From Platycnemis pennipes (Eukaryota; Arthropoda; Insecta; Odonata; Platycnemididae), in the NCBI GenBank assembly GCA_933228895.1, contig OW121855.1:32998698-33062697 (forward strand): 64,000 nucleotides of DNA, in the 5' to 3' direction. This document shows positions 59,740 through 64,000 of this stretch, piece after piece; position 1 is the first letter of the stretch, and each line of letters opens with the position of its first letter. The position numbers and the translations under genes are program-made. The notes under the pieces were generated by a model that was given only the letters and a program-made list of their open reading frames with translations, was not told the origin of the DNA and searched no databases.

Positions 59740-59890
59740 CTGGAAAGTGATACTGAAGATTAAAGGGATCGAGAGGGTTTAACAGTAAGTAGACAGAAGA
59801 TTCGGAGAAGAAAGGACTCTATTGAGCGTGATACGAAGAATAAGAAAAAGATAGATTGGTCACACCCTAAGAATCAACGGATTTATAAAT
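59740..59890 (+). pseudogene. Endonuclease-RT LINE C-terminal scrap
   Basis: KVILKIKGIERV then RFGEERTLLSVIRRIRKRQI and GHTLRINGFINDI correspond to the RRMLKIKWIDRV..GEERTLL-x-x-IRRR-x-x-x-x-GHILRHN-x-L-x-x-I block of the superfamily. Two stops lie between the first two parts. Confidence 0.65.
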
Positions 59891-60289
59891 GATATACCGG
59901 CGAGTAATATCAAATAAAAGCCCAAAATAAAAGCCTTGAGGGTGTAATTAATTAGTATTATTTGGAAGCAAAAAAGGGGAGGCATGGAATTGGACACAAA
60001 TAAGAGCAGGAATTAACCTTTATTTGCATTAGATATTTTACTTACGATAATAATTTCATGTTGCATGAGGAGTGGTATAATATGGACAGAAAAGAGTAGT
60101 AAAAGGAGACCTAGTAATAAAACCAGCTTAAACTGCATAGAATTCTAGGATCAAAATGTAATAATGTGAGGTGAGGGAGAAAAAATTATTCGGGATGGGA
60201 GCGTTTTTTGTAACTGGTGCCCAAAAAGTAAAATGCATGAAAATGTCTATTTATGTCAGTAAATTACAAATTTAAATTCAATTCATTTA

Positions 60290-61140
60290 CTTATTATCGT
60301 AGGCATATGTGGCCCATGAGATATTTTACAATTATATTACATTGGAATGTATGACAGCAAATTAAACAAATAAATAAGAAAAGTATAAAAGTAAAAAATG
60401 TAACAAATACAAAATATACATTTAAATCTCATTTAGTGTGAATGTAGTATGTTTAGTTATACCGGGAACTGTCATGCATTAGAAAAAGGCTGTACATTTT
60501 GGACTTAAACACTCTTATCGATTGTAGGTTTCTTATTTCTGACGGTACTGAATTCCATATTCTAGCAGCAGTCACCATAAAAGATTTATTGAAGTGAGGG
60601 GTTCTGTGTCACGGGAAATGAATGTCAACGGAGTGATTCCTGGTAGATATTGAATGGATATTTCTTTTCCTAGTGAATCTTTTGAACAGAAAAGGTGGAT
60701 TACCAGAGGATAGTATTTTAAAGGTAAGACAAGTTAGGAGGTACAGGCGACGTTGTTTATATTTCAACCAGTTTAAGCCACTAACTAATCCGATACCATT
60801 TTTGACGTCAAATATAAAGCGTATTGCAGAGCTCATGGTCACTTGCAATTCGTTGTTGTTTTCTTCATCGAGATTTTTCAGCAGCGAAGAGCAGTAATCC
60901 AGAGTGGAAAAATAAGTGTTTTTACGAGGGTGGGCCGTGCTTCAGGGTGTAAAATATTCTTAGATCAGTATAATTGGTGTAAAATACATAGGGTTTTCTG
61001 TTTAGTATTTTGTACTTATTGCTTCCAAATAAGATGTCAATCAAATGGTATGCCAAGATTTTTTGTCATTTTATCGTACGGTATGTAAATGTGATCATTA
61101 ACTATGATAGGTGTTTTCCAGTACGCATATTTCGGTGAAG
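60290..61140 (-). pseudogene. CR1/Jockey-like LINE C-terminus and 3' UTR
   Basis: On the minus strand, frame-shifted scraps (DKMTKNLGIPFD, VKTLIFPL) precede a segment from about 60914 to the stop at 60453-60455 interrupted by one TGA (60609-60611, probably a former CGA Arg codon). It reads YFSTLDYCSSLLKNLDEENN, then LVSGLNWLKYKQRRLYLLTC, FKILSSGNPPFLFKRF and KSFMVTAARIWNSVPSEIRN, ending FKSKMYSLFL. This is the thumb and C-terminus of CR1/Jockey-type RTs, where L-x-WL-x-x-x-QRR and RLWN-x-LP-x-x-IR are diagnostic. The AT-rich 3' UTR extends to about 60290. Confidence 0.87.
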
Positions 61141-61341
61141 AATACCAAACAATTATGGATTTATCACGTTTCGCCAATAAATAGTATGTTACAATTAATT
61201 AGTGTGCACGTTTTTTTAAATTTGAAGAGTTTGAATGGTTTGATCTGAAGCATGTAATAAGATTGTATTTTTATTATTCTTTTACTTAACTACTTCAGGT
61301 TGGAGAAGATTTGGAAACAACTGTACCAAAAATTAGTGTGA

Positions 61342-61398
61342 ATGCGCAAGGAAAAGCGGTCAGGGATTAAGCCACATACGCACAGAAGGTCTCCATAA
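61342..61398 (+). promoter_or_regulatory. 18-codon upstream ORF abutting the main start (TAATG)
   Basis: An ATG at 61342 in a poor context (T at -3) opens 18 codons that stop at TAA 61396-61398. The stop's last A is the first base of the main ATG (61398-61400), giving TAATG. If transcribed, this arrangement would lower or couple initiation of the downstream gene. An acceptor-like pyrimidine-AG at 61291-61298 could place a 5' UTR exon start at 61299. Confidence 0.35.
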
Positions 61399-61551
61399 TG
61401 AGGATGAGTCTACTTCAATTTTTCATATTTTCTGCACTTTTTTGGTACGTTGTTGAAAGCGAATTAACAAGAGATGGAAATGAGAAACCTGACGATAACC
61501 AGACATACTTTGAAAATGAATTAGAGGACCCGTTAAATAGCACTAAAAACG
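61398..61551 (+). CDS. Candidate secreted glycoprotein, exon 1 (signal peptide)
   Basis: The ATG at 61398 has A at -3. It opens a signal peptide with hydrophobic core LLQFFIFSALFWYVV and a likely cleavage after VES (V at -3, S at -1), followed by an acidic, polar stretch with N-glycosylation sequons NQT and NST. The frame reaches a consensus donor G|GTAAGT at 61552, leaving phase 1. The joined codon is G|AT (Asp) with exon 2. I do not recognise the family. The reading frame continues only 21 codons past the donor before a stop, as expected for an intron. Upstream LINE remains end at 61140, so the promoter must lie in 61140-61397 or further left with a 5' intron. Confidence 0.55.
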
Positions 61552-61730
61552 GTAAGTGGAATAACTTTACGTTTGTAAAAAAAATGCTTCTTTTTAAAGG
61601 CTTAATCAATTTTTAATTCAATTGGATTAATCCACCACATGAATGCTCTACAAATATTCTACACATAAATATATGGATCAAATTTAATACGAAAAAACAC
61701 TTGGTTATAATTCCACACTTTATTTCATGA

Positions 61731-61771
61731 AGACGACCCGGGTTTCAGCATGTCATGCCATCTTCAGGTAC
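61731..61771 (-). ncRNA. Hammerhead-ribozyme-like motif (left Penelope arm)
   Basis: On the minus strand: GTAC, core CTGAAGA, helix II GGCAT/ATGCT closed by a 3-base loop, GAAA, loopless ACCC/GGGT helix III, then C at the cleavage site. Helix I has only about two pairs. Compared with 5702-5740, helix II differs in sequence but keeps pairing (GCC/GGC there, GCAT/ATGC here), which supports a selected structure. Confidence 0.55.
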
Positions 61772-61906
61772 AAATGGGGGGGTGGCTTACACTTATATAC
61801 CTGTGAGTGGAGGGGGGGGGGAATATGACAACAGGGGTGAGAGGTTTGGGGAGGGGGGAAGCATGAGTAATGGCCAAGGCTGTTTTTCGAAGGAGGGAGG
61901 GGGGGG

Positions 61907-62491
61907 TTAAGGTTGAGAGTCGTGGAGGGATGGTAGTGTGATATGAAGGAGAGGAGACTGGGAGGGGAACATATGGTCATTACAAAGTTTATCGGGGCAA
62001 TTCACAATTTCAAACTGTTCTAAGAAGTCCATTTTACGCCCTTTGTCAGTACAATGTAAAATCCGAGGTTCAAGTTCACACCAATGGTTCTCGTCACATA
62101 AATGTTTGGCTATTCCGGAGGATTCGTCATTATTTAAAAAACATCGTCTATGTTCTTTCACTCTAATGTTAAAACTTCTCCCAGTTTGTCCAACATATCC
62201 AATGTTACAGGTATCACACTTCAACTGGTAAACACCACTTTTCTGCATATTGTCATACTTGTCCTTTGTATTAAAAAGCATTTTACCCAATGACACAGGA
62301 TTGTAAAATGACACTTTGGCATTATGGATTATATTACATAGTTTATATGAGACATGAGATATGAATGGTAGCTTGCACCAGCGTGAAGGTTTGTCAATAT
62401 TAACTTGAATGGAAGTTATAAGATTTATAGCTTGTTTTTTGTCAGATCTTTCAATAAGTTTTCCAATCAGTTTTGGGTCAAAATCATTTTG
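61907..62491 (-). pseudogene. Penelope-like GIY-YIG endonuclease domain, 5'-truncated
   Basis: The frame is open from 62491 to a stop near 61907. It begins in the RT-EN linker (QNDFDPKLIGKLIERSDKKQ), continues through KLPFISHVSYKLCNIIHNA and the KDKYDN spacer, then gives SGVYQLKCDTC..YVGQTGRSFNIRVKEHRRCF. This shows the GVY and YVG elements of GIY-YIG, the conserved Arg, the EH pair and a CxxC motif typical of Penelope-like endonucleases. The later NHWCELEPRIL and DFLEQFEI complete the fold. The ORF has no stop or frameshift in this part, so the insertion looks young, but the RT domain is absent. Confidence 0.9.
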
Positions 62492-62699
62492 TTGTAATGA
62501 CCATATGTTCCCAGTCTCCTCTCCTTCATATCACACTACCATCCCTCCACGACTCTCAACCTTAACCCCCCCTCCCTCCTTCGAAAAACAGCCTTGGCCA
62601 TTACTCATGCTTCCCCCCTCCCCAAACCCCTCACCCCTGTTGTCATATTCCCCCCCCCCCTCCACTCACAGGTATATAGTGTAAGCCACCCACCCATTT

Positions 62700-62740
62700 G
62701 TACCTGAAGATGGCATGACATGCTGAAACCCGGGTCGTCT
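62700..62740 (+). ncRNA. Hammerhead-ribozyme-like motif (right Penelope arm)
   Basis: Same core, helix II and helix III as the left arm, in the opposite orientation, followed by GAAATAAAGTGG with a polyadenylation signal. Confidence 0.55.
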
Positions 62741-62961
62741 TCATGAAATAAAGTGGGGAATTATAACCAAGTGTTTTTTCGTATTAAATATGAAGCAGTT
62801 CCACCGAGTAACGCCGGAGACAGTGTCTTATATATGGATCAAGTTTCCATTTAAATGTAAATGTCTATTTAAATTTATTTTCACTGTAGTTGTTCTTAAA
62901 ATTTCAGTCATCATATTATTACCACTTCATCGCCGTAAATCTTGTTTTGTTTTAATTATAG

Positions 62962-63042
62962 ATGGTATTGATACTGCGTCCGCACAGACTGCTGCTACAA
63001 ATGGTTCACCAGAAAACCAAGAAAGGGAGAATTGCTATGAAT
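62962..63042 (+). CDS. Candidate secreted glycoprotein, exon 2 (81 bp, phase 1-1)
   Basis: A pyrimidine-rich acceptor TTTTGTTTTAATTATAG ends at 62961, and a consensus donor AAT|GTAAGT follows 63042. The exon is 81 bp. It continues exon 1 in phase (Asp codon across the junction) and reads GIDTASAQTAATNGSPENQE then RENCYE, leaving phase 1 again. It is rich in A, T, N and E, with a further N-glycosylation sequon (NGS) and one Cys. Past the donor the frame stops within 10 codons. It lies 173 bp beyond the Penelope insertion. Confidence 0.5.
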
Positions 63043-63614
63043 GTAAGTGTTTCATTCAAGCATGCATCTAGGCGTTATAAACCAAATTGATAGTCATTCA
63101 TAGTAGTTTATGCACGTAAGTGATGCCAACTATATTAATAGATTTATTAAGGAAATGACAAAACAATGGCAAATAATATCAATAAATGGCGATTTCTAAA
63201 AAATATTTACAAATCAAAATTGAGTATTTCAAAAACAAGGAATTCTACACAGCGGTTTTATTAATATGAAATCCGAGGCCGTGAATCTAGCCAAAAATCA
63301 CGTGAATATATTCGAGGTTTTGGAAATGTGGTTGAAACGAGAAATGAGTATGCATCATGAGTGTTTTGAAGGCGTAGGAAGAAACAGGAAAATTTTTATT
63401 TTAACCGTAATTAGCTGCAGATCACATGGAGCCTATGGAACAAATAAATATAAAAATATTGGTTCTGACATTGTTACATAGAGGAATTTGCCATATGAGC
63501 GGAGATGAGAATTATTTTATAAGAATTCTGGAAATTATTAAAGAAGATGGAGGAAAATTATTGAGTTTGGGAGCGCATGATGAGAGGTTGATATGTATTT
63601 TCTTATTTTTCTAT

Positions 63615-63815
63615 GTAATTCCATTTTGCCTGTCCTTCGACATTTTCTTCGTCAGATGATTATGTCTCAGGATATGGCCGATTAAAAGCCTAATAGATCA
63701 TGTATACAGTGTATGTAGTGAAGGATGTATATGAGCATAATTATGCGAATTTGAAGAGGCAAACCGCTGCGTCAAATCAATCTTGCTTTGTTGACTAATG
63801 ATAATTATATATATT
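63615..63815. pseudogene. Endonuclease-RT LINE with inverted 5' part (twin-priming pattern)
   Basis: The minus strand of 63615-63688 encodes LIGHILRHNHLTKKMSKDRQ. The plus strand of 63710-63815 encodes VKDVYEHNYANLKRQ and TAASNQS. In an intact copy these blocks are neighbours in one orientation (compare 5165-5375). The first block is flipped relative to the second, as produced by twin priming of a LINE. Located in intron 2 of the candidate gene. Confidence 0.7.
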
Positions 63816-63893
63816 AGGTTATGCATTTCAGTAAAAATTTCCGTATATAGTTATGCAAAGCAGCACAGTTTTATCATATCTATTTGATTGCAG

Positions 63894-63926
63894 TTTCAAC
63901 AATCCAAAGCGAAACAACCATAGCAG
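63894..63926 (+). CDS. Candidate secreted glycoprotein, exon 3 (33-bp micro-exon, phase 1-1)
   Basis: A clear acceptor (branch-like TATCATATC, pyrimidines, TTGCAG ending at 63893) and donor GCAG|GTAAAA (63927) bound 33 bp. In phase 1 it reads FSTIQSETTIA and leaves phase 1, so it can be included or skipped without changing the frame. It is Ser/Thr-rich like the rest. Its shortness makes the call the weakest of the three exons. Missing exons between 63043 and 63893 cannot be excluded, and the gene continues beyond the window. Confidence 0.35.
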
Positions 63927-63937
63927 GTAAAAAAAAC

Positions 63938-64000
63938 TAGCCATCGTCATCATCATCGGTCAACAATCCTTGGATCGGTTTTAACGCAGCCCTCCACTCA
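63938..64000 (-). pseudogene. Endonuclease-RT LINE 3' end, runs off the window
   Basis: Plus-strand ATCGTCATCATCATCGGTCA then ACAATCCTTGGATCGGTTTT is the reverse complement of the family 3' end (..AACC..AAGGATTGTTGACCGATGATGATGATG). It starts about 10 bp after the exon 3 donor, so it lies in the following intron. Confidence 0.8.

Larger units (their letters stand above)
61683..62789. mobile_element. Penelope-like element, two head-to-head copies with inverted terminal repeats
   Basis: The arms 61683-61985 and 62492-62789 are inverted copies of about 300 bp. Each carries a hammerhead-like motif, an AATAAA and the last codons of the element's ORF. The unique centre (61986-62491) encodes the GIY-YIG domain on the minus strand. 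The minus copy is 5'-truncated at 62492 and joined there to a shorter plus-strand copy of just the 3' end. Inverted or partial second copies of the terminal repeat are characteristic of Penelope-like elements. Its site is intron 1 of the candidate gene. Confidence 0.88.

Overview
This is eukaryotic nuclear DNA, most likely from an arthropod and probably an insect. The background is AT-rich. There are no operons, ribosome-binding sites or long prokaryotic ORFs. It is full of 5'-truncated non-LTR retrotransposons, Penelope-like elements, tRNA-derived SINEs and MITE-like inverted repeats of kinds common in arthropod genomes. The sequence does not settle the insect order. Nearly all protein-like sequence is decayed transposon.

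Layout. 0-6 kb: a GC-rich MITE, a SINE cluster with a near-perfect 98-bp palindrome, two decayed reverse-transcriptase (RT) fragments and a Penelope 3' end with a hammerhead-like motif. 6-15 kb: mostly AT-rich non-coding DNA with tandem repeats, hairpins and an inverted-repeat element. 15-17.3 kb: back-to-back remnants of a CR1-like LINE and an I-type LINE (RNase H and zinc knuckle), then a SINE body. 17-36 kb: scattered SINEs, LINE 3' tails and RT scraps separated by GC-rich islands. 36-44 kb: an RT fragment carrying a 3 x 50-bp tandem repeat, an inverted pair of Penelope ends, a SINE, a long inverted-repeat element and a second CR1-like LINE copy. 46-60 kb: more RT fragments on both strands, including a 115-codon RT C-terminus at 49.2-49.5 kb and an endonuclease/RT fragment at 56-57 kb, plus two MITEs. 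60.4-61.1 kb: a LINE C-terminus.

61.3-64 kb: the only credible host gene. A start codon opens a signal peptide and an acidic ectodomain. It appears to be split into short exons (154, 81 and 33 bp) that all join in phase 1. The first two donors match GTAAGT. Intron 1 holds a Penelope-like element encoding a GIY-YIG endonuclease domain, made as two head-to-head copies with hammerhead-like motifs. Intron 2 holds an RT fragment in two opposite-facing pieces, and the intron after exon 3 starts with a third insertion. The gene runs off the right edge. No known family was recognised, and this is the best candidate for something undescribed.

At least eleven fragments belong to one endonuclease-RT superfamily (tails of GATGAT repeats on some copies). 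About eight copies share the 3' end of the CR1-like LINE (GATGTA tail). Two SINEs, at 28.9-29.2 kb and 39.8-40.1 kb, are clearly the same family in opposite orientation.
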